NCBI GenBank assembly: GCA_022841745.1
Contig: JALHQW010000051.1
Span: 137 to 61,067 of the forward strand
Direction: 5' to 3'
DNA from: Saprospiraceae bacterium
GTDB lineage: Bacteria > Bacteroidota > Bacteroidia > Chitinophagales > Saprospiraceae
DNA: 60,931 bases
The notes under the pieces are model-generated. The model was not told the origin of the DNA. It ran no database searches and worked only from the letters and a program-made list of their open reading frames with translations. Positions within the stretch are counted from its first letter, which is position 1, and the number at the start of each line of letters is the position of its first letter. Made by a program: the position numbers and the translations under genes. Positions 32,408 to 40,245 of the stretch are shown piece after piece.

Positions 32408-33265
32408 TTATTTTCCGCTGCACAGCCCCTCCACCTCCTTTAAAATTGCCTTTTCACGCTCCGATGAAACACCAATTTTCCCCAGCATCTTCGGGTGTTC
32501 GGACAGGTGTCTGCACAGCACGACGCCTTTTTCGAGCAGCGCTGTTTTTTCATGCCGGGCCAGCGATGAGATGCAGGTGACAGGGTGCAGGCCCGTTTCG
32601 TCAATCAATTCTCGCAGGCCCTTGCCCATCGGATAGTCCCAGGCGATGAGGTGCAGTTTGGCGCAGCGCCCGTAGGTCATCGCATCGTCGGAAAAACGGG
32701 TGTTGGTGGCGATGCGAAATTGCAGGTTTCGCCCGCCCAAATCGCGCTGAATGCTTGGGCTTGCCGCCAAATCGAGGAAACGGGCATGGAGATAAAGCGG
32801 CACTTTCACATCGGACACGCTGCCCGGCAAGGGGTGGTATTTACATTCGACAAATATCAGGTCGGTCTCGCTTTCGGCCACTACGTCCATTTCATGCGTG
32901 ATGCATTTTCCGTTCAAAAGCAGGCCTGTTTTGACAGAATACCCTTGCGATTTGAGGATTTCGGCAAAAAAACGCTCGAACGGAAAGCCCGAAGGGCCCA
33001 ACTCCTGCATTGCCTGCTTTAGCGAATAACGGTCGGCGACGGGCCGGTCGAGCCGTTTGAGCAGCTTGTACGCCAATTTGTACAAGGCTTTGGTGGGCAT
33101 GTTGTCATAGACCTGCCCCCGGATTTCCTGCAAGACCAGGTTCATCAGGTGGTCGTTCGCACCGGAGCGGCGCAGCGAGCGGCGCAGTTTGGTTTCGTCA
33201 AAAGGCGCAAATTCGCCAGATGCTTTTCGGACGGAATAACGGGCGAGGGTTGGGTCGTTTTTCAT
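32408..33265 (-). CDS. ATP-cone domain fused to a restriction-endonuclease-like domain
   Basis: A 285-residue protein with an ATP-cone at about 8-95 (YSVRKASGEFAPFDETKLRRSL...PTKALYKLAYKLLKR). In other proteins this domain senses ATP/dATP. Residues about 95-230 resemble the Mrr-like PD-(D/E)XK nuclease fold, with THEMDVVAES supplying the acidic residue and LIFVECKYH the E-x-K. The C-terminal 55 residues (LHPVTCISSLARHEKTALLEKGVVLCR) look helical, possibly helix-hairpin-helix. A nuclease gated by nucleotide level is a reasonable inference, not shown. No methyltransferase or specificity gene is nearby, so it is unlikely to be a classical restriction enzyme. Confidence 0.8.
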   Translation of the reverse strand: MKNDPTLARYSVRKASGEFAPFDETKLRRSLRRSGANDHLMNLVLQEIRGQVYDNMPTKALYKLAYKLLKRLDRPVADRYSLKQAMQELGPSGFPFERFFAEILKSQGYSVKTGLLLNGKCITHEMDVVAESETDLIFVECKYHPLPGSVSDVKVPLYLHARFLDLAASPSIQRDLGGRNLQFRIATNTRFSDDAMTYGRCAKLHLIAWDYPMGKGLRELIDETGLHPVTCISSLARHEKTALLEKGVVLCRHLSEHPKMLGKIGVSSEREKAILKEVEGLCSGK

Positions 33266-33323
33266 GTTAAATCAGCTGGTTTTTGACGTAGGTATCGCTG
33301 GAGTTTTAACCGGATGTTGAAGT

Positions 33324-34319
33324 TTAATGCACAAAATACAGAACCGCGACGAGCGCCAGGTAAATGAGGGAAATTACAACCGTGTCGGCGCCCATCCTCC
33401 AGAACTTTTTTTGCGGCTTGATGAAAATGCCCAAGCCTGCCACCGCTGTCATGGCTGCCACCGCCAGTATGGAGACGAGGTGCAACGGGGAAATGGCAGA
33501 AAACAGCGACCCTTGTGTATAAAAAACATCATCCAGCGCCAAGATAAGAATATTGAAGATGTTGCTGCCCAGCAGGTTGCCCACCAGCATGTCGTAGGAG
33601 CGCAGGCGCAGGGCGGAAATGGAAACCACCAACTCGGGCAGGGAGGTGGTGGCTGCCAGGAACAGGGTGCCGAAGAACGATGCTTCCAGCCCGACCCCCT
33701 TGGCAATGCCATCGCCAAAATGGGGCAGAAAAAACGCCGCTCCCATTACCACGACGGCATTCATCGCATAAATCCGCAGCGATTTCCGCAGTTCTTTCTG
33801 CTGTTCGACGGGGCGGCCCTCTTGCTGCGCTTCGGCGCTCTGCTTCCTTTTTTCATAGTGAAAAACACTCCAGATGGCAAGGGCATAAACAGCGGCGATG
33901 AGCAGCGAAAACGGGCTTACCCATCCTATCGAACCTATGTTCGGCGCCAGAACAATCGCCACTCCGGCTACCGCCAGCAGGATGATGCCGTAAAATCCCG
34001 CCACCACATGCCCCGGCTTCACCAACGAGGTAATGGGCTGCCGAACACGGGCATCAATGATTGACAGGATGAGCAGGTTGAACACGCAACTGCCGAACAC
34101 GTCGCCCGCCGCCAGGTCGGGCTGCCCCACGAAAGCGACGGAGCTGATGCCTGTGACCAACTCCGGCAGCGAAGTGACTGCCGCCATCAAAATCAGCCCG
34201 ACCCAGACACGCCCCAGCCCGCTCAATTCCGCAATGCGGTCGCCGTGAAAGGCGAGGCGGCTGCCGCTCAGGACGACCAACCCGGCGCACAGGATGAAAA
34301 ACACAAAGTCTATTGCCAT
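33324..34319 (-). CDS. Calcium/sodium antiporter (CaCA family, YrbG-like)
   Basis: Inner-membrane cation exchanger of 331 residues with the family's two inverted halves. The first alpha-repeat is MAAVTSLPELVTGISSVAF...GDVFGSCVFNLLILS; the second is FLAATTSLPELVVSISALR...GNLLGSNIFNILILALDD. The ATG at 34319 (MAIDFVFFILCAG) is preferred, as the upstream extension is not hydrophobic and a degenerate copy of this gene start exists at 44.7 kb with the same ATG. The central loop (KRKQSAEAQQEGRPVEQQKE) is cytoplasmic. With the P-type ATPase and a second antiporter at 43.4 kb it points to active calcium export. Confidence 0.92.
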   Translation of the reverse strand: MAIDFVFFILCAGLVVLSGSRLAFHGDRIAELSGLGRVWVGLILMAAVTSLPELVTGISSVAFVGQPDLAAGDVFGSCVFNLLILSIIDARVRQPITSLVKPGHVVAGFYGIILLAVAGVAIVLAPNIGSIGWVSPFSLLIAAVYALAIWSVFHYEKRKQSAEAQQEGRPVEQQKELRKSLRIYAMNAVVVMGAAFFLPHFGDGIAKGVGLEASFFGTLFLAATTSLPELVVSISALRLRSYDMLVGNLLGSNIFNILILALDDVFYTQGSLFSAISPLHLVSILAVAAMTAVAGLGIFIKPQKKFWRMGADTVVISLIYLALVAVLYFVH

Positions 34320-34416
34320 GTAAGTTACTTGAAAAAAAGTGTAATTAACCTCACGCCACCAAGACTTGGCGGCTCGCAAGATAGCTTATCCATCAGGCAG
34401 GCAAACCTCCCCTCAT

Positions 34417-35811
34417 TCACTGCCACAGCCCCGCCGCCCAGCGCAGCCCTGCCTCAGTCTTCCTTGCCTCGGCTTGCAGCTTGGCAAGTTTAAGTTCCGC
34501 TTCGATGAGTTTGTTTTCCCTTGAGTTCACGAGGAATACCGAGCTTTCGCCCAGCACGAATTTCTCGTTTTCGCCAGTCAGTAGCCGGGCGTAATTGTCC
34601 CGCATGGCGTTGGCGAGGTTTATTTGCTGGCGCAAATTGGCAAGTTCGTTCTGGTAGGCGATGATTTTGTTGCGGATTTCCTGCTGCTTTTGGGTCAGCC
34701 CAAGCGCTGCGTCCATGATTTTCAGCTCCGCCAATTGGAGGCCGCCACGCTCCTTTCTGAAGAATAGCGGAAAGCCGGCTTGTACGCCCCATTTATAGTT
34801 TTGCAGGAAAAAATCGCCGTTGTCAGGCGAGAGGTCGAAGCCGTCGCCGAGCAGGTTGTACGACACATCGAGGCGGGGCTTCAGTGCCTCCCGCTTCAGG
34901 CGGCGCTCCACATCGAGGCTTTCCAGCTTGAAGCGGTAGCCCTGCACCTGCGGGTGCTGTGCCGCCAGCGTATCGGCAGGGGCGAGCGAAATGGCGTCAA
35001 TAAGTAGGCCATCGGCAAGCGGCTGGGGGCGGAGCGTGGAGTCCACGGCCACGGCACGGCCATTTTCCCAATTGAAGTTTTGCAGCGCCAGCCGGGCGTT
35101 CCGAAAATGCAGTTGCGCAGCGTTCAGTTCCAGCCGTCGGTCCTGCACCTGAATGAGCGCCTCCAAGGTGTCAATGGCGGGCCGGTCGCCCTGTTCCCAG
35201 CTTCCCCGAATGCCGTCGAGCCTGATTTCCGCATTGCGCACGGCCTCCTCGTAGGTGCGCACCCAGGCATCGGCCAGCGACCAGTTCCAGTAGGCTTTGG
35301 CGGCCTCGTAGAGCAGTTCGTTCATCAGCAGGCGTTGCTCCGCAACGTTTGCCCGCTGTAGGATGCGGGCCTGAAAAAGGCCCGCCCGCCGCTCGTCAAT
35401 CACCAAGCCTTGGAGCAGCGTCACCGATGCACCGAGCACGGCTTGGCCATCGGCGGGCAGTTTGTGCTCTGGGCTAAGGTTGATGCCCGTAGCGTAGTTG
35501 TAGCCCAGCTTGCCCTCGATGCCGTACCAAGTGGGTAGTTTCACGCTGCCTTCGGCAATGTTGAAATAGTTTTTGCCATCAAAGCTCTTGCGTTCCCAAT
35601 CGCCATAAACTTTCGGGTCGAAGCCTCCACGGGCCGCCAGTAGTGCCGCCTCCCCTTCTGGCGTGAGCAGGGTTGCTTGCTTCGCAACGGGGTGGTTGGA
35701 GCGTACCTGCTGTAGGAAGGCGTCGGGTGACCATATTTGTTGTGAAAAGATTGGCAATGAAGCAAGAACCAAAGCCATTGCCAAGATTATTTGCAATCGC
35801 ATCATCATCAA
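34417..35811 (-). CDS. TolC-family outer-membrane efflux protein
   Basis: Outer-membrane channel protein of 464 residues with a signal peptide (MRLQIILAMALVLASLPIFSQQ) and two long helical hairpins typical of OEP domains (about 140-240 and 340-450). Segments such as KAYWNWSLADAWVRTYEEAV and LAELKIMDAALGLTQKQQEIRNKIIAY lie in the periplasmic tunnel helices. It forms a trimeric duct that joins an adaptor and an inner-membrane pump. Its start overlaps the HlyD-type adaptor gene by four bases, so the two are co-translated. It is the last gene of a minus-strand operon that starts with an ABC exporter at 41.9 kb. Confidence 0.92.
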   Translation of the reverse strand: MMMMRLQIILAMALVLASLPIFSQQIWSPDAFLQQVRSNHPVAKQATLLTPEGEAALLAARGGFDPKVYGDWERKSFDGKNYFNIAEGSVKLPTWYGIEGKLGYNYATGINLSPEHKLPADGQAVLGASVTLLQGLVIDERRAGLFQARILQRANVAEQRLLMNELLYEAAKAYWNWSLADAWVRTYEEAVRNAEIRLDGIRGSWEQGDRPAIDTLEALIQVQDRRLELNAAQLHFRNARLALQNFNWENGRAVAVDSTLRPQPLADGLLIDAISLAPADTLAAQHPQVQGYRFKLESLDVERRLKREALKPRLDVSYNLLGDGFDLSPDNGDFFLQNYKWGVQAGFPLFFRKERGGLQLAELKIMDAALGLTQKQQEIRNKIIAYQNELANLRQQINLANAMRDNYARLLTGENEKFVLGESSVFLVNSRENKLIEAELKLAKLQAEARKTEAGLRWAAGLWQ

Positions 35812-37169
35812 TTCTTTGGCGTTTTTTCTTTTGCTGTGTCCATCCCGTCTTTTTCATAAAAATCCGGCGGAAACCCGTTCACCTTCCGCCACAGCTCATA
35901 CCACAGCTGCACGTTGTTCAGTAGGGCCACGCACTGTGCGCCGCCGCCGGGGCGAAGGGCCGCTGGCCAAGGCTTCACCTCCTCGTGCGGGGCAACGAGG
36001 ATGCGGTAGGTGCCGTCCATGCCGATATTGTTGTCAATGGCGAAGACCTCGCCCTCGTAGGTTCCGAAGGTGAGGTTTGGCCAGCCGCTGAACACGAAGG
36101 CGGGCCAGCCGTCGAAAATGAAATTGACCCGGTTGCCGAGTGCGATGAGTGGCAAGTCAATTGGCTTCACATACATTTCCACCGCTAATTTTGCGCCAGC
36201 GGGCATGATGCTCACCACGGGGGCACCTTCCTTCACCGTCTCTCCCACACCCGCCACAACGGCCTGCGTGATGTAGCAATCCTGCGGGGCGGTGATATAG
36301 TAAAAACCACTGCGGCGACGGTAGTTTTCCTGTTCCACCTTGAGCTTGTTCAGTTTGTTCTCGGCATCGAAGCGGTCGCTGAAGGTGCTGAACTTGTCGG
36401 ATTCGGCTTTGGCAATCTTGTTGGCATATTCGTTCAGCACCGTTGAAAATTCAATCCGTGCATTGTCGAGTTCGTTGCGGCTGATGTTCCACTTGTTCTC
36501 GGCGTCGAGGCGCTTGGCAGCGGTCTCCTGCACTTTCAGCTTACGCTGCTCAAAGGTCGTGAGCGGTATGAGACCCTTTTGGTACATCTCCTCCGCCCGT
36601 TGGAATTGGTTCTGTGCCACGTCGAGGTCAACCTTTGCCCGCACCAGTTCGATGCTATCGGAGGTGACCTTGAGGCGGCTTTGTTGCAGCTTGTTGCGAA
36701 GCTGCTCGTTTTTGAATTTTAGTTCTTGTTGCATCGCAACAACTTGATTTTCAAGGGCTTCCACCTTGTTCGAATAGCTTCCCATTGAACCTTCCACCGC
36801 TGCCACCTGCGAGCCGGTACGCCCCACGAGGTCAGGGTCGAAGTACTCGGTTTTTATCTCCGAAAGGTAAACGATGGTATCGCCCGCCTTCACAAGTTCG
36901 CCTTCCCGCACGTACCATTTTTCCACCCGCCCGCCGATGGTAGAGTGGATGGTCTGGGGGCGTTGGTCGGGATAGAGGGTGGTCACCTTGCCCTTGGTCT
37001 GGATGTTCTGCGTCCAGGGCAGGAAGAGCATGACGATGAAAATGATGAGCACGGCCAACAGCCACCGCTTGAATTTGCGGTTGGCACGGGACAGTTCTGT
37101 GCGCTGGAACGAGCGATAGCGGCTCGTGTCCACTTTGCCTATGATGCTATTTTCAGAAATGTTAAGCAT
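35808..37169 (-). CDS. HlyD-family membrane-fusion protein
   Basis: Type I secretion or efflux adaptor of 453 residues. One membrane helix at about 35-52 (WLLAVLIIFIVMLFLPW) is followed by a lipoyl-like half-motif (GGRVEKWYVREGELVKAGDTIVYL), a long coiled coil (about 130-290, e.g. ALENQVVAMQQELKFKNEQLRNKL) and the returning barrel part (YITAPQDCYITQAVVAGVGETVKEGAPV). It bridges an ABC transporter in the inner membrane and TolC in the outer. It lies directly upstream of the TolC gene and downstream of an outer-membrane barrel gene. Confidence 0.92.
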   Translation of the reverse strand: MLNISENSIIGKVDTSRYRSFQRTELSRANRKFKRWLLAVLIIFIVMLFLPWTQNIQTKGKVTTLYPDQRPQTIHSTIGGRVEKWYVREGELVKAGDTIVYLSEIKTEYFDPDLVGRTGSQVAAVEGSMGSYSNKVEALENQVVAMQQELKFKNEQLRNKLQQSRLKVTSDSIELVRAKVDLDVAQNQFQRAEEMYQKGLIPLTTFEQRKLKVQETAAKRLDAENKWNISRNELDNARIEFSTVLNEYANKIAKAESDKFSTFSDRFDAENKLNKLKVEQENYRRRSGFYYITAPQDCYITQAVVAGVGETVKEGAPVVSIMPAGAKLAVEMYVKPIDLPLIALGNRVNFIFDGWPAFVFSGWPNLTFGTYEGEVFAIDNNIGMDGTYRILVAPHEEVKPWPAALRPGGGAQCVALLNNVQLWYELWRKVNGFPPDFYEKDGMDTAKEKTPKN

Positions 37170-37259
37170 GAAACGATTTACGCTTGGGTGGAATATTCAT
37201 CCCTGTGAGGCGATTTATGATTTTGCAATGCACTGATATTCAAATACTTGCAATCACTT

Positions 37260-37895
37260 TTATAGGTAATAATTCACACCCGCCATCAGCCCCCAAGTGA
37301 GGTTTTTGCCGAATTCCGTGGCAAGGCCAGCGGGTTTGTCCACCTTCACCAGCCCCCACATCCCCCGGAATTCGAGAGAAAAGGTCCACTTTCCCCCGAA
37401 GGGGACAGAGCCAGCGATTGCCCCCACCAGGTCGGTGTCGAAGCGGCGGTAGTCCCCGATTTGGTTCAGCGACTGGTCGCCGTCGTAGTCGGTGCGCTGC
37501 CGCACGAGGTAGTCCACCGAGGCGCCGCCGCCCACCACGAACTTGACCTTTGATTTGGTGGAGTAGCGCAGCATGACGGGCAGCGAGAGGTAGTCGAAGC
37601 GGTAGTCGTCACCGAAGTTGGGGGCACCTGGGTCGGGGTTGGGGTCGGCGCCCTCCAGCCGTGTGCCCTTCCTTTCAAAGTTCGCCTCCAGGCGAAGCAC
37701 CATGTTTTTGGTCAGGTAATGGCTGACGTGCATGCCACCTATGAACCCCAGTTGGTAGTCCGTCTTGGCATTGCCTCGCAGGGTGGAGAGGTTCTCGCCA
37801 AAGTGCAGGCCGACGGCCCAGTTTTGGCCCACCGCCGTTTTTGAGAAGCAAAAAATGCACAGCGCCACGGCGAAAAATAGTCGAGTTGGATTCAT
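37260..37895 (-). CDS. Outer-membrane beta-barrel protein (PorT-like)
   Basis: A small barrel protein of 211 residues. The ATG at 37895 gives a clean signal peptide (MNPTRLFFAVALCIFCFSKTAVGQ); an earlier ATG would run through the hairpin region. Repeating amphipathic strands (WAVGLHFGENLSTLRG, YQLGFIGGMHVSHYLT, MVLRLEANFERKGTRL) and the aromatic C-terminus (TWGLMAGVNYYL) match the outer-membrane beta-barrel/PorT-like family. The function is unknown. It sits inside the exporter operon, which suggests an accessory role at the outer membrane. Confidence 0.8.
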   Translation of the reverse strand: MNPTRLFFAVALCIFCFSKTAVGQNWAVGLHFGENLSTLRGNAKTDYQLGFIGGMHVSHYLTKNMVLRLEANFERKGTRLEGADPNPDPGAPNFGDDYRFDYLSLPVMLRYSTKSKVKFVVGGGASVDYLVRQRTDYDGDQSLNQIGDYRRFDTDLVGAIAGSVPFGGKWTFSLEFRGMWGLVKVDKPAGLATEFGKNLTWGLMAGVNYYL

Positions 37896-37908
37896 GGTAA
37901 ATGTTTTT

Positions 37909-37991
37909 GGTTGATGAAGGTTGAAGGAGTTGATAAGGGCATAGTTCTGTGGGAAATCAACCCTTATCAACTCCTTCAACCTTCATCAACC
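37909..37991. repeat. 31-base perfect hairpin over the pyruvate kinase stop codon
   Basis: Arms 37909-37939 and 37961-37991 are exact complements (GGTTGATGAAGGTTGAAGGA...), with a 21-base loop. The last codons of the pyruvate kinase gene (N-Q-V-D-E-G-stop) are part of the arm. No T-run follows. It lies between two genes of one operon, so it may partly terminate transcription or protect the upstream mRNA. Confidence 0.9.
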
Positions 37992-39883
37992 TGATTAAAA
38001 AATCGCTCCGCAATGCTCAGTTTGCGCAGCAGGGAGCGCTTCTTGGTTTGGTGGTCCTGCATCCGCAGCAGGATGTCGGCCAGCGCCTTGGCAGCTTCCA
38101 CGATATGCCCGCCCTTGTTGAGCATGATGCACTCGGCGCGTTGCCCCATGGCGGCGTCGGTGACCTCGGCACGGGTGGGAAGCCCCAGTTTTGCCAGCCC
38201 TTCCAGCACCTGCGTGGCCCAGATGACGGGCACGTGCGCCGCCTCGCAAACCCAGAGTATCTGCTCCTGCACCTCGGCCAGCCGCCCGAAGCCGCACTCG
38301 ATGGCAAGGTCGCCACGGGCTATCATCACCCCACAGGACGGTGCCTGCATGGCCGCCAACAACATGGCGGGCAGGTTGTCGAAGCCCATGCGGGTCTCGA
38401 TTTTCAGCACCACGGCCGGCACATGGTCTTTGCGGAGCGCCTTCATCCTATGGACGAGGTCTTCCACGTCGGCGGGGCGGTTGGCGAAGGAGAGGCCCAC
38501 CATGTCGGCGTGCCGCACCACGAAGTGCAGGTCTTCGAGGTCCTCGTCCGTGAGCGCCTTCACGTTCAGCTTGGTCTCGGGCAGGTTGATGCCCTTTTCG
38601 GCCTTGAGCAGTTCGCCGCCGGGCTTGGTCTGCGTGATGCGAACGAGTACCGCACCGGCTTGTTTTTCTTCGATGATGCCTCCGATTTTGCCATCGTCGA
38701 ACCAGATGGGCTCGCCCTCGTGAACGTCGTCGAGCACCGATGGGATGGAGATGCTGACGGTGGCAGGCGCCTTGAGCTTTCCTTTTTTGTCAAAGACGGC
38801 ATTGCTGCCCTCCACGGGCTGTTTTTTCAACAAAAGCGCATCGCCCGCCTTGAGGGTTATGGCGTTGGGGATGCGGGGCAGTTCCTCGCCGACAAGGGCG
38901 GTTGGGTGCTTTATTTTCACGCCTTTCCGCTCCAGGTTCAGGATTAGCCCGGGGGTAAAATAGCAGGTTTTCTTCACGGTGGCCAACACACCTGCTGGCG
39001 ATGTTTCCTTGATTTTCATGCGCCGGAAGGCGCCTCTTGCATCGAAGAAATGGATGTGGTCGCCAGGCTTGCACTGTGCCAGCCAAGTGGCAGGCACGGG
39101 CAGGCTGGCGCTCGCCCCCTTCGGTGCATCCGTTTTTTCCCCTTCGGCAAAAAGCCATGCGGAAGCCGGGGCAATCGTTTCGCCAAGCTCGTTGCGGGCA
39201 GGGCGCAGCTTCACCACTTTTGGGCCCGATGCCATCGGCCCGGTGCGGAGCTTGGGGCCGCCGAGGTCCGTATGTATCTTGCAACTGCGGCCAGTGGCTT
39301 CCACGGCATGTCTGATGTTTTCGATGATGCTGGCCCAAACGGCTTGGTCGTCGTGGGCACAGTTGATGCGGGCGCAGTTCATGCCGCCGAGCAGCAGGTT
39401 TTTAACCAAATCGTAATTGTGCGCCGCCTCGGTGGGCATGGTGACCATGATGCGCACCCGGCGGCCGGGGGGCAGCTCGCCGAGCAGTTTTTCGGTGTTG
39501 TCCTCCAGTTTCGCACGGCCCTCCCGGTAGCCGACGGGCGGCTTCTCCTTGGTCTCAAAATCACGGCCAGCCAAGGCGTGAAGGGTATGCAGCACGGTGT
39601 CCACGGTGGCCTGCACCTTGCGCTCGGCCCTGCCGAGGGAGGAGAGGCCCCACTCGGAGAGCAGCAGTTGCAGGTCGCGCAGGTCGTGCAGCCGGAAGGC
39701 CATGTAGTGGAGCAGGTTGCGGGCGCTTTTTTGGTTGACAAGATGCACCTTGTCCATTTTCTTGTAGGCCATCTCCTTGCGGAGCAGGTCGTGCCGCACA
39801 TCCATCATCTGCTCGATGAGCGGCTCAAGGTTGGGCGGGCCGCAGGGGTAGCGCTCCTGGATGCCTTTCGCTTTTTTTTTCAT
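37976..39883 (-). CDS. Pyruvate kinase-like protein without the C-terminal domain
   Basis: A 635-residue protein. About 130 residues of unassigned helical N-terminal extension precede the TIM barrel. Active-site motifs are kept: NCARINCAHDD (Arg), TDLGGPKLRTG, LKIETRMGF (Lys and Glu), MIARGDLAIECGF (Asp) and ATQVLEGL...PTRAEVTDAA. The B-domain is enlarged (about 220-440). The usual C-terminal allosteric domain of pyruvate kinase is absent: the protein ends shortly after ECIMLNKGGHIVEAAKAL. It probably converts phosphoenolpyruvate to pyruvate, though a different substrate is possible. It lies inside the exporter operon, 12 bases from the zinc-ribbon gene, an unexpected neighbour for secretion genes. 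Confidence 0.85.
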   Translation of the reverse strand: MKKKAKGIQERYPCGPPNLEPLIEQMMDVRHDLLRKEMAYKKMDKVHLVNQKSARNLLHYMAFRLHDLRDLQLLLSEWGLSSLGRAERKVQATVDTVLHTLHALAGRDFETKEKPPVGYREGRAKLEDNTEKLLGELPPGRRVRIMVTMPTEAAHNYDLVKNLLLGGMNCARINCAHDDQAVWASIIENIRHAVEATGRSCKIHTDLGGPKLRTGPMASGPKVVKLRPARNELGETIAPASAWLFAEGEKTDAPKGASASLPVPATWLAQCKPGDHIHFFDARGAFRRMKIKETSPAGVLATVKKTCYFTPGLILNLERKGVKIKHPTALVGEELPRIPNAITLKAGDALLLKKQPVEGSNAVFDKKGKLKAPATVSISIPSVLDDVHEGEPIWFDDGKIGGIIEEKQAGAVLVRITQTKPGGELLKAEKGINLPETKLNVKALTDEDLEDLHFVVRHADMVGLSFANRPADVEDLVHRMKALRKDHVPAVVLKIETRMGFDNLPAMLLAAMQAPSCGVMIARGDLAIECGFGRLAEVQEQILWVCEAAHVPVIWATQVLEGLAKLGLPTRAEVTDAAMGQRAECIMLNKGGHIVEAAKALADILLRMQDHQTKKRSLLRKLSIAERFFNQVDEG

Positions 39884-39895
39884 GGCTGTTTTTTT

Positions 39896-40192
39896 TCAAA
39901 AATCGAAAAGCTCCTTCCACATGGATTTTTTCTTGTGGCGGTAATAATCGTCGTCGTCGGCTCCTCCGTGCCGACGGTGGTCTCCCACAAAATCGGAGGG
40001 CCGGTAGCCGCCGCTATCGTATCCTTTGCCCTTCTTCTTGTCGGGGTTGTCGGCCTGCGGCTCGGCTTTCTCGATGATTTTGTCCAGTTCGCCCCGGTCG
40101 AGCCAGACGCCCCGGCACGAGGGGCAGTAGTCAATTTCGACGCCGAGGCGCTCGGTCATCATCAGGTTTTCATTGCAGTTCGGACATTTCAT
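39896..40192 (-). CDS. TFIIB-type zinc-ribbon protein
   Basis: A 98-residue protein with one zinc ribbon: CPNC at 3-6 and CPSC at 23-26, followed by RGVWLDRGELDKII, the signature of the zf-TFIIB (PF13453-type) family. The rest is charged and disordered, with a DDDDYY cluster and a basic end (HKKKSMWKELFDF). The ATG at 40192 is chosen because it starts the ribbon directly. The molecular role is unknown. It is located between the ABC exporter gene (54 bases) and the pyruvate kinase gene (12 bases). Confidence 0.85.
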   Translation of the reverse strand: MKCPNCNENLMMTERLGVEIDYCPSCRGVWLDRGELDKIIEKAEPQADNPDKKKGKGYDSGGYRPSDFVGDHRRHGGADDDDYYRHKKKSMWKELFDF

Positions 40193-40245
40193 GTGGCTGG
40201 TATTTAGTGACAATGCCTCCACCTTGACAGGCTTCGGGCATCTTG

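Noticed and set aside
32408-33265. Classical type II or IV restriction system
   Set aside because: No methyltransferase or specificity gene is present, and the ATP-cone fusion points elsewhere.
39050-40207. 385-codon plus-strand frame opposite the pyruvate kinase gene
   Set aside because: The minus strand holds all pyruvate kinase motifs and the zinc ribbon.
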